Assembly: GCF_003436275.1 (NCBI RefSeq) | Contig: NZ_QSOP01000002.1 | Location: 1 to 64,000 of the forward strand | Reading direction: 5' to 3' | DNA length: 64,000 nt | Source: Collinsella sp. TM09-10AT | GTDB lineage: Bacteria > Actinomycetota > Coriobacteriia > Coriobacteriales > Coriobacteriaceae | Notes under the pieces: model-generated | What the model was told of the DNA's origin: nothing | Seen by the model: the letters and a program-made list of their open reading frames with translations, nothing else | Database searches by the model: none | Program-made: the position numbers and the translations under genes | Part shown: piece after piece, positions 51,984 to 60,501 of the stretch | How positions within the stretch are numbered: position 1 is the stretch's first letter | How the letters are laid out: every line of letters begins with the position of its first letter

Positions 51984-52880
51984 ATGAAGCTCCAGCAGCT
52001 CAGATATGTCGTCAAAGTTGCCGAATGCGGCAGCATCACCGAGGCCTCGCGCCGGCTCTTTGTGTCGCAGCCTTCGATTACCGCGTCAATTCGCGATCTC
52101 GAAAACGAGATGGGTGTACACATCTTTGAGCGCACCAACAAGGGCGTCATTGTGTCCGAGGAAGGCGAGACCTTCTTGGGCTACGCGCGCCAGGTGCTCG
52201 ACCAGGCCGACCTGCTCGAGGGCAAGTACAAAGGCACGTCCGAGCAGGTGCCGCACTTTAGTGTGAGCTGCCAGCATTATTCCTTTGCCGTTAATGCATT
52301 TGTCGATGTGATCCGCGAGTTCGATGCCGCGCGCTACGACTTTACCCTGCGCGAGGAGCAGACCCACGAGATTATCGAGGACGTCGCGCATATGAAAAGC
52401 GAGCTCGGCATCCTGTATCTGTCGGAGCACAATCGCGAGGTCATCGAGCGCATGCTGGCGGCCAACGAGCTCGTATTCGAAGGACTCTTCTGCGCTACGC
52501 CGCATGTCTTTGTGTGCTCCGACCATCCGCTGGCGGGTCGCTCGAGTGTGACGCTCGAGGACTTGGAAGACTACCCGTTCCTGTCCTATGAGCAGGGCAG
52601 CTACAACTCGTTTTACTATTCCGAGGAGCTGACCTCGACCTTTGAGCGCCGCAAGAATATCCGCGTGCGCGACCGTGCGACGCTGTTCAACCTAGCTATG
52701 GGCCTTAACGGTTACACGGTGTGTTCGGGCGTGATCAGCCATGAACTTAACGGCCCCGGCATTATCTCCATTCCGCTCGATGTAGACGAGTACATGGAGA
52801 TCGGCATCATCACGCGCAAGAACACGACACTTACGCGCTACGGGCAGGCCTATATCGAAGCGATTCGTCAGCACATCTAG
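51984..52880 (+). CDS. LysR family transcriptional regulator (CysB/MetR-like)
   Basis: A 298-residue LysR protein. The winged helix is KLQQLRYVVKVAECGSITEA and SITASIRDLENEMGV. The effector domain starts near 90. GGGAG is six bases before the ATG at 51984. It follows the HAD gene by ten bases and precedes the MetE-like gene, whose upstream region has a perfect TATATCAAACTGATATA palindrome, the shape of a LysR site. I infer that it controls the MetE-like gene. Confidence 0.88.
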   Translation: MKLQQLRYVVKVAECGSITEASRRLFVSQPSITASIRDLENEMGVHIFERTNKGVIVSEEGETFLGYARQVLDQADLLEGKYKGTSEQVPHFSVSCQHYSFAVNAFVDVIREFDAARYDFTLREEQTHEIIEDVAHMKSELGILYLSEHNREVIERMLAANELVFEGLFCATPHVFVCSDHPLAGRSSVTLEDLEDYPFLSYEQGSYNSFYYSEELTSTFERRKNIRVRDRATLFNLAMGLNGYTVCSGVISHELNGPGIISIPLDVDEYMEIGIITRKNTTLTRYGQAYIEAIRQHI

Positions 52881-52942
52881 ACTGCTGCGTTCTGCACGGG
52901 TCAAATCTCTTTATGGCAGTCCCAACTAATATAGGAAGCATC

Positions 52943-52994
52943 TATATCAAACTGATATAAACGCATATTTTACGATGTCCATATGAGCGCTCAT
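52943..52994 (+). promoter_or_regulatory. LysR-type operator and second palindrome
   Basis: TATATCAAACTGATATA (52943-52959) is a perfect 7-bp inverted repeat with a 3-base centre, and ATGAGCGCTCAT (52983-52994) is a 12-bp palindrome. Both lie between the LysR gene and the MetE-like gene. No S-box or other riboswitch was seen, unlike the B. subtilis yxjG/yxjH genes. Confidence 0.6.
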
Positions 52995-53035
52995 ACTCTG
53001 TCCCAGTAAAGCAACCAATGCAAAGGGAGATATCT

Positions 53036-54169
53036 ATGAGCACTTCGATTCAACCGAACGCGCCGTTTCGTGCCGATATCGTCGGCAGTTTTCTTCGTCC
53101 GCAGGCTGTAAAGGACGCCCGTGCCGCCTATGTCGCGGGTAAACTCGACGCTTCCGGCCTTAAGGCCGTCGAGGACGAGGCCATCCGCGACTTAGTGGCC
53201 AAGCAGAAGGCTGCCGGCCTGCAGGTGATTACCGATGGCGAGTTCCGCCGCAGCTACTGGCACCTCGATTTTATGTGGGGCCTCAACGGCATTGAGCGCC
53301 GCGCCTCGCGCACGGGCTACATGTTCCACGATGAGGAGACTACCGCCGACACCGCCGTGGTAACCGGTCCCATTAGCGGTGAGAATCATCCGTTCGTCGA
53401 GCACTTCAAATTTATCAAGTCGCTCGAGGGAGAGGGCCAGGTCGCGCGCCAGACCATTCCGGCGCCGATCCAGACGTTCTCCGAAGTCACACTCGACCGC
53501 TGCGATGGCCAGCAGGAGAGTCTGCACGCCGTCTACAAGACCGACGAAGAACTCGTCGATGCCATTGCCGCAGCATACCGCACCGTGATTGCTGACCTGT
53601 ATGCCGCGGGCTGCCGCAACATCCAGTTTGATGACTGCACCTGGGGCATCTACTGCGATACCGACTTTGTGTCCAAGACTGGCATGAGCCCGGTTGACCT
53701 GCAAAGGGTGAGCGAGCTGGGCGTGGCGCTCAACAACGCCGCCATCGAGGACAAGCCCGACGACCTCGTCATTAACACGCACGTGTGCCGCGGCAACTAC
53801 CACTCTACCTATGCTTTCGAGGGCGGCTATGACCCCATCGCGCCGTACCTGTTTGCACATGAGGATGTCGACGCATTCTACCTGGAGTTCGATACGCCGC
53901 GCGCCGGCGGTTTTGAGCCGCTCAAGTACGTTGCTCCCGGCAAGAAGGTCGTGCTGGGCTTGGTGACCACCAAGGCGGCAGAGCTCGAGAACGAGGATGT
54001 TATCGTCGAGCGCATCCGCGAAGCCGCAAAGTACGTGCCGCTCGAGAACCTGTATCTGTCTCCCCAGTGCGGCTTTGCCAGCTGCGAGATTGGCAACAAG
54101 CTGACCGAGGACGAGCAGTGGGCAAAGATCGCCCTGGTCAAACGCATCGCCGAGCGCATCTGGAAGTAG
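53036..54169 (+). CDS. MetE-like methyltransferase, YxjG/YxjH family
   Basis: A 377-residue cobalamin-independent methionine synthase-type C-terminal barrel. The start DIVGSFLRPQAVKDARAAY, the EFRRSYWHLDFMWGL segment, THVCRGNYHSTYAFEGGY, and the zinc-ligand region SPQCGFASCEIGNKL match YxjG/YxjH. Unlike full MetE (about 750 aa) it lacks the N-terminal half. These enzymes methylate homocysteine or related thiols using various donors; the donor is unknown. GGGAG is six bases before Met at 53036. Confidence 0.86.
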   Translation: MSTSIQPNAPFRADIVGSFLRPQAVKDARAAYVAGKLDASGLKAVEDEAIRDLVAKQKAAGLQVITDGEFRRSYWHLDFMWGLNGIERRASRTGYMFHDEETTADTAVVTGPISGENHPFVEHFKFIKSLEGEGQVARQTIPAPIQTFSEVTLDRCDGQQESLHAVYKTDEELVDAIAAAYRTVIADLYAAGCRNIQFDDCTWGIYCDTDFVSKTGMSPVDLQRVSELGVALNNAAIEDKPDDLVINTHVCRGNYHSTYAFEGGYDPIAPYLFAHEDVDAFYLEFDTPRAGGFEPLKYVAPGKKVVLGLVTTKAAELENEDVIVERIREAAKYVPLENLYLSPQCGFASCEIGNKLTEDEQWAKIALVKRIAERIWK

Positions 54170-54216
54170 TGCTGCCGTTCGCAGGGGGCGTCGTGGTCGG
54201 AGCGGCATGCATCGCG

Positions 54217-54222
54217 TACAAT
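54217..54222 (+). promoter_or_regulatory. Putative -10 box of the UraA-type permease
   Basis: TACAAT followed by GG, giving a leader of about 65 nt before the start at 54293. Confidence 0.4.
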
Positions 54223-54292
54223 GGTTCGGATCGTATCGTTCGGGCAGGTAATCCGATATGCCCGAGCGCCCTTCCATTATGAAAGGACATCC

Positions 54293-55627
54293 ATGTCCCA
54301 ATCCTCGACGCCCGCCGTCGCCGATGCCATCTACGATGCGTCGTCGCTCGGTCGCCCGCGCATGTTCCTACTCGGTCTGCAGCATCTATTCGCGATGTTC
54401 GGTGCCACGGTGCTCGTACCCGTGCTCACCGGTCTCTCGGTGTCGGCGACCCTTTTGTTTGCCGGCCTGGGCACGCTGCTCTTCCACTTCCTATCGCGCG
54501 GCAAGGTGCCAGCGTTTTTGGGATCTTCGTTTGCCTTTATCGCGGGCTATGCCGCCATCGCGCCCAACGGCGAGGCCGAGCTTTTGCCCTACGCCTGCCT
54601 AGGTGTAGCCTGTGCCGGCCTGCTCTATCCGGTGCTGGCGGCCCTGTTTCGCGCGTTTGGTGCCAAGCGCGTTATGCGCTTCTTCCCGCCGGTAGTGACT
54701 GGCCCCATCGTCATTTCCATCGGCCTGATCTTGGCAAGCTCTGCCATCGCCAACTGCCAGACCAATTGGCTTGTTGCCGTTGTCGCTGTGGCGGTGATCG
54801 TCATCTGCAACATCTGGGGCCGTGGCATGGTCAAGATCGTGCCGATTCTGCTGGGCGTTGTGGTGAGCTATGCCGTTGCGACTGCGCTCGGCGAGGTTGA
54901 TTTCTCGGGCGTCGCAGCCGCTCCCTGGGTTGGCTTGCCCGTCGTGTGGGATAACACCGTGTTTGCGCTCTTTGGCCCGCAGTTCGATAGCGGTCTTGCC
55001 ACGACGGCCATCATCACCATTATGCCGCTGGCCTTTGCGACCATGATCGAGCATATCGGTGACATCTCGGCTATCGGCTCCACTTGCGAGCGTAACTACA
55101 TCGCCGATCCTGGCCTGCATCGCACGCTGCTTGGCGACGGCCTGGCGACCATTCTCGCATCGCTCTTTGGCGCTCCGGCTAACACCACCTATGGCGAGAA
55201 CACCGGTGTGCTTGCCCTAACGCGTGTGTTTGACCCGCGCGTGATTCGCATTGCCGCATGTTGTGCCATTGCGCTCTCGTTCTGCCCCAAGTTCGCGGCT
55301 GTCATTGCGGCCATGCCGGCGTGTGTAATCGGCGGCGTGTCGCTCGTGCTCTATGGCATGATCAGCGCCGTGGGCGTCCGCAACCTCATCGAGAACCAGG
55401 TCGATTTCCAAAACAACCGCAACGTGCTGGTGGCCGCCCTGGTGCTCGTGCTTTCGCTCGGCATTGCGTACAGCACCGCCGGCGCCATCGTGCTTGAGCT
55501 GGGCGGCGTGACGATTTCGCTTTCCGGCCTTGCCGTGGGCTCGCTGGTGGGCATCGTGCTCAACGCCATCCTGCCGGGTAACGACTTTGAGTTTGACGTC
55601 TCCGAGCTTGAGGAGGCTGCTGAGTAA
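54293..55627 (+). CDS. UraA-type NCS2 nucleobase:cation symporter
   Basis: A 444-residue permease with about 12-14 helices. The N-terminal signature LLGLQHLFAMFGATVLVP and the central AFATMIEHIGDISAIG with GAPANTTYGENTG are diagnostic of the uracil/xanthine NCS2 branch; they contain the QH and substrate-contact Glu segments. It should import uracil with protons. Met at 54293 has AAAGGA five bases upstream; the frame is open from 54221. It ends at a terminator at 55653-55690. Confidence 0.92.
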   Translation: MSQSSTPAVADAIYDASSLGRPRMFLLGLQHLFAMFGATVLVPVLTGLSVSATLLFAGLGTLLFHFLSRGKVPAFLGSSFAFIAGYAAIAPNGEAELLPYACLGVACAGLLYPVLAALFRAFGAKRVMRFFPPVVTGPIVISIGLILASSAIANCQTNWLVAVVAVAVIVICNIWGRGMVKIVPILLGVVVSYAVATALGEVDFSGVAAAPWVGLPVVWDNTVFALFGPQFDSGLATTAIITIMPLAFATMIEHIGDISAIGSTCERNYIADPGLHRTLLGDGLATILASLFGAPANTTYGENTGVLALTRVFDPRVIRIAACCAIALSFCPKFAAVIAAMPACVIGGVSLVLYGMISAVGVRNLIENQVDFQNNRNVLVAALVLVLSLGIAYSTAGAIVLELGGVTISLSGLAVGSLVGIVLNAILPGNDFEFDVSELEEAAE

Positions 55628-55652
55628 CAACTGCGTCCAGCTAAAACAAGAT

Positions 55653-55690
55653 ATGGTGCCCATGCGTATATGCGCGTGGGCACCATTTTT
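55653..55690 (+). terminator. Intrinsic terminator of the UraA-type gene
   Basis: ATGGTGCCCA (55653-55662) pairs with TGGGCACCAT (55677-55686) followed by TTTT. Confidence 0.8.
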
Positions 55691-56354
55691 AATGCGTCAG
55701 TATCCAGTGGATGCCGCGGGCCATGCGCAAGTCGGTCTGGGAAAAGTGATTGCCGGGGTTGAGCTCCAGCGTCGTGGGAATACCACGTTCGCCGAGCAGC
55801 TTTTCCATTGCGCGCGTATCGTCGAGTACGTGCCGCATCATGCGGTTGGGAGTCTTGGTCTCCTTTTTACCGAGCGACAGATAGACGGCGTCGGGCGTAG
55901 CTGTCATCGTGCGCTCGCGCGCGTAGTCGATAAAGCCGGGGAACCACAGCGACCCCGATGCACTTGCCGCGCGCTCAAAGACATCTGTTTGCCAAAGTGC
56001 CCACAGTGCAAAAAGACCCGCCAAGGAGTAGCCGGCAACGCCGCGCCAGGCGGGCGGTTGCGGGAGCGATGATTCGGCCTCTGGGATTATCTGCTTCAAC
56101 AACTCGTCAAGAAAACCAGCAGCCTGTCCGCCAAAGGGCTCGGCATCTCGTATAGTTCCGTCGCATTCCCAGGGGCTCAGCTCGTGATTCCAATCGAGCC
56201 CTCCAATGGCGACAAGGGTGAACGGCGGGCAGTCGAGCTCTCGGCAGCGTTCATAAACCTCCGTGCCGTCGCCCATGACCACGGGAAGATAGATGACTGG
56301 TGCGCTTTCGGCATGCTGTGCATGAACGGTTATCTGCTTTTGATGCGCTTCCAT
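55689..56354 (-). CDS. Alpha/beta hydrolase, esterase (enterochelin-esterase-like)
   Basis: A 221-residue hydrolase. The nucleophile elbow is GYSLAGLFALW (Ser about 109), FGGQAAGFLDELLKQIIPE precedes it as in the esterase D/Fes-like group, and the final His is in NPGNHFSQTD. It has no signal peptide. The substrate is unknown; small esters or siderophore esters are possible. It is convergent with the UraA-type gene, and its end nearly meets that gene's terminator. Confidence 0.83.
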   Translation of the reverse strand: MEAHQKQITVHAQHAESAPVIYLPVVMGDGTEVYERCRELDCPPFTLVAIGGLDWNHELSPWECDGTIRDAEPFGGQAAGFLDELLKQIIPEAESSLPQPPAWRGVAGYSLAGLFALWALWQTDVFERAASASGSLWFPGFIDYARERTMTATPDAVYLSLGKKETKTPNRMMRHVLDDTRAMEKLLGERGIPTTLELNPGNHFSQTDLRMARGIHWILTH

Positions 56355-56464
56355 GACGGGCTTCTCTCAGTGTTGTGATATCGGCAGCCCCAATTGTCGC
56401 ACGCCAGCGTATGCCGGTTGGGCTAGACCAAAGACAATCTCGTGCATCCCCTGCGGACGCATAT

Positions 56465-56504
56465 GGAAAACGCCACCGCCGGAGGGGAGCTCGGCGGTGG
56501 CGTT
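56465..56504 (-). terminator. Terminator of the second surface-protein gene
   Basis: AACGCCACCGCCG (56469-56481) pairs perfectly with 56492-56504; on the minus strand it ends in TTTTCC. Confidence 0.8.
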
Positions 56505-56561
56505 GTTAAACGGTGCTGGGGCTCGGGGCCTTCGCGGGAGCTGCCATGTGCGCAGAGGCGT

Positions 56562-58250
56562 CTAAGAGCGCTTACGGCTCGCCATGGTGCCTGCGGCGAT
56601 AGCGGCTGTTCCCGCAAGGACGGTTGCCACGATGGCCGCACCCGAGGTGTCGCCGGTTGCCGCGAGCACGCCGGTAGTCTTGGCTTTCGTGGTTGAAGCC
56701 GCAACGGCCTTGGTCGGCTTTGAGCCCTCAGGCTTGGGGTTCTGCTTGGTCTCGTCGGGCTTGGGGTCTTCCGGCTTGGCTACCTCGGGAGGTGCGATGG
56801 TCGTGCTTTTGGCGACTGCTTTGATATAGAGGGAGTCGACCGTGGCGTCGCCCGTGCCGATGGCTTGGCCTGCTTCGTAGATGCCGTCACGGAGCTTGCG
56901 ATAGTCAATGACCTTGCCGCCTTCGGGCGTCTGGATGGCGGCGTTCTCAATCTTGATGGTGCCGATTGTCTTGCCGTCAGCGCTCATGGCACGGGCAAAG
57001 ATTGCCGCTGTATCTCCTTCGACCGTTACCTTGCTGCGGATGATCGAGATGACTGCGGGTGTGACGCCCTCGCTGGTCTGGGCGATGATGCCGATGTTCT
57101 CGCCTTGGGGTTCGCGCCTCGTCTCGCCATCTTGGTTTTCGCTGTAGGGGATGGGGCCGTCGCCGTTCTCGACATAGCGGGCTATGGCCTTGACAACGGA
57201 GTCGCTGATGTAGATGTGGCCACCCTTCTCGTTGGGTCGATCGTTTCTGGTGGAGAATGCAGCCGAAACCTCGCCTTCCGCAAACGCGTCCACGGTGGAG
57301 CCGTTCTTGACGACGATGTCGTCCTGGTAGGTGAAGAGGGCGATGGCGCCACCGTATCTGCCTTTACTTGCACGGACCGTCACGTTTGCATGATCGAGGG
57401 TGATGCCCTTGTGGGCATAGACGCCATATTCAACACCGTTTACGTTGAGGGAGGCGTTTGTGGCTGCGAGGCTGCCCTTGGCCTCGATGGCAGCGTCTTT
57501 CTCGGAGCTTGCCTTGACCTGGCTGCCGTCCGAGATGTTGATATTGCCGCCGCTCCAAAGGGCCTCACCATCGGCTGAGCTTGCCTCGACTGCCCCGCCA
57601 CCCTTTATGGTGAGGTTCTTGTCGGTTCCAATACCCTTGTCCTTGGTAGCCCTGGCGGTGACGGCTCCGCTGTCGTCAATCGTGATATTGCCGTTTGCCC
57701 TGATGCCATCCGATGCGCCCGTGGCGTTGACGGATCCGGCTCCGTCGATGTTGATATTACCCGTGGAGAGGATAGCGTCCTCAGTAGATGTCACGCTGAG
57801 CGCGCTGCCCGCGTCGCCTTGGATATTGAGCTCGGCGTTCTCATTCTTGCCATGAGAAGCCTTGATGCCTTCGATCCAGTCGGCAGTGACGATGTTGTTT
57901 CCCGAGTAATTCACGTTGAGCTTGCCTGCGGCCTGGATCTCGCCGCCGTTATAGTTGTTGAGCTTCAAGTCGTCGGCGCCGTCCCACGACCAGGTGCCGG
58001 TCTCGTCGCCCGCCGCAGTGCCGGCGTTGTATTTGGTTTCGCCGACCTTGACCCATTCCGCCGCGAGCGAGACGCTCGGCATGAGCAGCGAGCTCACCGT
58101 GAGCGCGCACACGGCGCCTACGACGATGCGGCGCGTCACGCGGCGCCAGCTGCCGTGCGCGAGTCCTATGCGACGGCGAACGTCGGGTTCGGCAACATGG
58201 GTTCCGGCGGTAGTGTCATTGCGTTTGGGGGTCGTGAACAAGGCTGCCAT
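56562..58250 (-). CDS. Cell-wall-anchored repeat protein (duplicated copy 2)
   Basis: A 562-residue surface protein. An unusually long N-terminal cytoplasmic segment (about 43 residues, basic) leads to a signal helix ending SLAAEW. The body consists of beta-helix-like repeats (GNINIDGAGSVNATG, GNITIDDSGAVTARA, KNLTIKGGGAVEASS), recalling the Cthe_2159 carbohydrate-binding family. A Pro/Lys-rich spacer (EDPKPDETKQNPKPEG) precedes a sortase signal LAATGD, a hydrophobic helix and SRKRS. GGGAG is five bases before Met at 58250. It is a tandem paralogue of 58522-60294, with a copied permease tail between them. Confidence 0.82.
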   Translation of the reverse strand: MAALFTTPKRNDTTAGTHVAEPDVRRRIGLAHGSWRRVTRRIVVGAVCALTVSSLLMPSVSLAAEWVKVGETKYNAGTAAGDETGTWSWDGADDLKLNNYNGGEIQAAGKLNVNYSGNNIVTADWIEGIKASHGKNENAELNIQGDAGSALSVTSTEDAILSTGNINIDGAGSVNATGASDGIRANGNITIDDSGAVTARATKDKGIGTDKNLTIKGGGAVEASSADGEALWSGGNINISDGSQVKASSEKDAAIEAKGSLAATNASLNVNGVEYGVYAHKGITLDHANVTVRASKGRYGGAIALFTYQDDIVVKNGSTVDAFAEGEVSAAFSTRNDRPNEKGGHIYISDSVVKAIARYVENGDGPIPYSENQDGETRREPQGENIGIIAQTSEGVTPAVISIIRSKVTVEGDTAAIFARAMSADGKTIGTIKIENAAIQTPEGGKVIDYRKLRDGIYEAGQAIGTGDATVDSLYIKAVAKSTTIAPPEVAKPEDPKPDETKQNPKPEGSKPTKAVAASTTKAKTTGVLAATGDTSGAAIVATVLAGTAAIAAGTMASRKRS

Positions 58251-58395
58251 GGTTGCTCCCGTTCTCATAGGGCCTATACGGCTAGGTTCAGCGTATCTGC
58301 TGGATGTTGCCGGCGGTAGTGCCGTTTGGAGGGCAAAATGGCCAAAATGGGGGAGAAATAGGCCGCACGCCGGCGCAGGGACTGACGCTAAAAGA

Positions 58396-58428
58396 AAAGC
58401 GCGGGGCCGCATGGCGACTCCGCGCTTT
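58396..58428 (-). terminator. Copied permease terminator remnant
   Basis: AAAGCGCGG (58396-58404) pairs with CCGCGCTTT (58420-58428). It is the duplicated version of the hairpin at 60438-60478 and has diverged. Confidence 0.65.
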
Positions 58429-58454
58429 ATTGTTCAGCTTTTGCAGCCTTGCCC

Positions 58455-58500
58455 TTACGCTACGAAGAAGTAGACGGGGAAGGCAAGGGCTGCGATCCAC
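58455..58500 (-). pseudogene. Copied 3' end of the AzgA-type permease gene
   Basis: These 46 bases repeat the last codons of the gene at 60502-61815 (WIAALAFPVYFFVA then stop, against WIAALAFLVYFFVA). The match stops at 58500, close to the end of the adjacent surface-protein gene. It marks the junction of a tandem duplication of about 2.05 kb. Confidence 0.85.
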
Positions 58501-58521
58501 CCGTCCTGTGCGAAAAAGTGT

Positions 58522-60294
58522 TTACGAACGTTTGCGACTCGCCAGGGCGCCTGCGGCGATGGCGGCTGTTCCCGCAAGGGCGGCTGCCACGATGGCTGTG
58601 TTCGAGGTGTCGCCGGTTGCCGCGAGCTTGCCGACGGTCTTGGCTCCCTTGGCTGCAACTGCAACGGTCTTGGTTGTCTTCGTGCCCTCGGACTTGGAAC
58701 CCTCGGGCTTGGTCTTGCCGTGCTTTTCCTCGGGCTTGGTCTCCTCGGGAGGCACGATGACCGTGCTCTTGGCGACAGCGGCGTCATAGGGGGAGTCAAT
58801 CGTGGCATCGCCCGTGCCAATGGTCTGCCCCGCCTCGTAGACGATGCCGTCGCTGAGCTCTTCCTTGTTGCGATAGTCAATGACTTTGCCGCCTGCAGGC
58901 GTCTGGATGATGGCGTCCTTGATTTCGATGGTGCCGATCGCCTTGCCGTCCGCGCTCATGGCAAGGGCGAAGATAGCCGCCGTGTCTCCCTCGGCCGTGA
59001 CCTTGCTGCGGACGATCGAGATGGTCGCGGGCGTGATGCCCTTCTCGGTCTGCGCGAAGATGCCGATGTTCAGGCCCTCGGACTCAGGGATGATTTCGTC
59101 GTTTTGGTCTCCACTGTAGTGGTCGGGGCCGTCGCCGCCGGTCTCGGCATAGCGGGCTATGGCCTTGACAACGGAGTCGCTGATGTAGATATGGCCACCC
59201 GCTTCGTCGGAGTAGAAATTACTGGTGGAGATTGCAACCGAGAACCTGCCTTCTGCGAGCGCATCCACAGTCGAGCCGTTCTTGATGACGATGTCGTCCT
59301 CATCGGTGAAGAGTGCGCTGGCTTCCCCGCCATCTGAGCTTGCGCGGACCGTCACGGTCGCGCCATCGAGCGTGATGCCCTTGTAGACATAGATGCCATA
59401 CCCAACGCCACTTGCGTTGAGGGAAGCGTTCGTGACCGTGAGGCTGTTTTTACCGTCGATGGCGGCGTCTTCCTCGGAGCTTGCCTTGACCTGGCTGCCA
59501 CCCGAGATCTCGATGTTGCCGTCGGCCCAAATCGCATTGTCTTTGATAGAGCTTGCCTCTACCTTGCCGCCGCCCTTTATGATGAGGTTCTCGTTAGCAT
59601 CGATACCCTGATCCTCGGTGGCCTTGGCGGTGACGGTTCCGCTGTTGTCGATCGTGATGTTGCCGTCGGCCCTGATGCCATCCGAATCGCCCGTGGCGTT
59701 AACGTTTCCCGAGCCCTTGATGGTGACATCGCCCCCGGCATCGATGGCATCGTGCTCGGTGCTCGTGGCGTTGACAGTGCCAGCGCCGTCGATGTTGATG
59801 TTGCCGACGGAAGTGATGGCGTCACGAGAAGATGTCACGTTGAGCGTGCTGGACGCGTCGCCCTGAATATTAAGCTCGGCGTTCTCGTTCGCGCCATCCT
59901 TAACCTTGATGCCGCGGCCGTTGTCGTTAGTGACGGTGTTGTTGCCCTCGTAGCTCACGTTGAGCTTGCCCGCTGCCTCGATCGCGCCGCCGTTATAGCC
60001 GTTGAGCTTCATGTCGTTGGCGCCGTCCCAGCTCCAGGTGCCGGCGGCGTCGCCCGCCGCGGTGCCGGCGTTGTATTGGGTGCCGCCGACGTCCACCCAC
60101 TCGGCCGCGAGCGAGACGCTCGGCATGAGCAGCGAACTTACCGTGAGCGCGCATACGGCGCCTACAACGATGCGGCGTGTCACGCGGCGCCAGCTGCCGT
60201 GTGCGAGCAGCGTGCGACGGCGCACGTCGGGCTCGACAAAATGGGCTCCAGAGGTTTTGTCATTGCGCTTGGGGGTCGTGAACAAGGCGGCCAT
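58522..60294 (-). CDS. Cell-wall-anchored repeat protein (copy 1)
   Basis: A 590-residue paralogue of the previous protein. The same long basic N-terminus and signal peptide (ALTVSSLLMPSVSLAAEW) are followed by one extra beta-helix block (GDVTIKGSGNVNATG), a charged spacer (EETKPEEKHGKTKPEG) and the sorting signal LAATGD with helix and SRKRS. It should be attached to the cell wall by a sortase of the LAxTG type and face the gut. Binding target is unknown; Cthe_2159-like proteins bind acidic polysaccharides. Met at 60294 has GGGAG five bases upstream. The upstream 200 bases are shared with the other copy. Confidence 0.82.
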   Translation of the reverse strand: MAALFTTPKRNDKTSGAHFVEPDVRRRTLLAHGSWRRVTRRIVVGAVCALTVSSLLMPSVSLAAEWVDVGGTQYNAGTAAGDAAGTWSWDGANDMKLNGYNGGAIEAAGKLNVSYEGNNTVTNDNGRGIKVKDGANENAELNIQGDASSTLNVTSSRDAITSVGNINIDGAGTVNATSTEHDAIDAGGDVTIKGSGNVNATGDSDGIRADGNITIDNSGTVTAKATEDQGIDANENLIIKGGGKVEASSIKDNAIWADGNIEISGGSQVKASSEEDAAIDGKNSLTVTNASLNASGVGYGIYVYKGITLDGATVTVRASSDGGEASALFTDEDDIVIKNGSTVDALAEGRFSVAISTSNFYSDEAGGHIYISDSVVKAIARYAETGGDGPDHYSGDQNDEIIPESEGLNIGIFAQTEKGITPATISIVRSKVTAEGDTAAIFALAMSADGKAIGTIEIKDAIIQTPAGGKVIDYRNKEELSDGIVYEAGQTIGTGDATIDSPYDAAVAKSTVIVPPEETKPEEKHGKTKPEGSKSEGTKTTKTVAVAAKGAKTVGKLAATGDTSNTAIVAAALAGTAAIAAGALASRKRS

Positions 60295-60434
60295 GGTTAC
60301 TCCCATCCTCATAGGGCCTATGCGATTACGCCCAGCATATCTGCAGGATGTAGCCGGCGGTAGTGCCGTTTGGAGAGCAAAACGTCCAAAACTTGCGAAG
60401 CAATACATCGCGCGTCCGTGTGGCGCCTGGCTTT

Positions 60435-60478
60435 AAAAGCAAAGCGCGGAGCCGCTCGATGCGCCCCCGCGCTTTGCT
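60435..60478 (-). terminator. Intrinsic terminator of the AzgA-type permease gene
   Basis: AGCAAAGCGCGG (60438-60449) pairs with CCGCGCTTTGCT (60467-60478); TTTT follows on the minus strand. Confidence 0.85.
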
Positions 60479-60501
60479 GTTTGGTATTGCAAATCTTGCG
60501 C

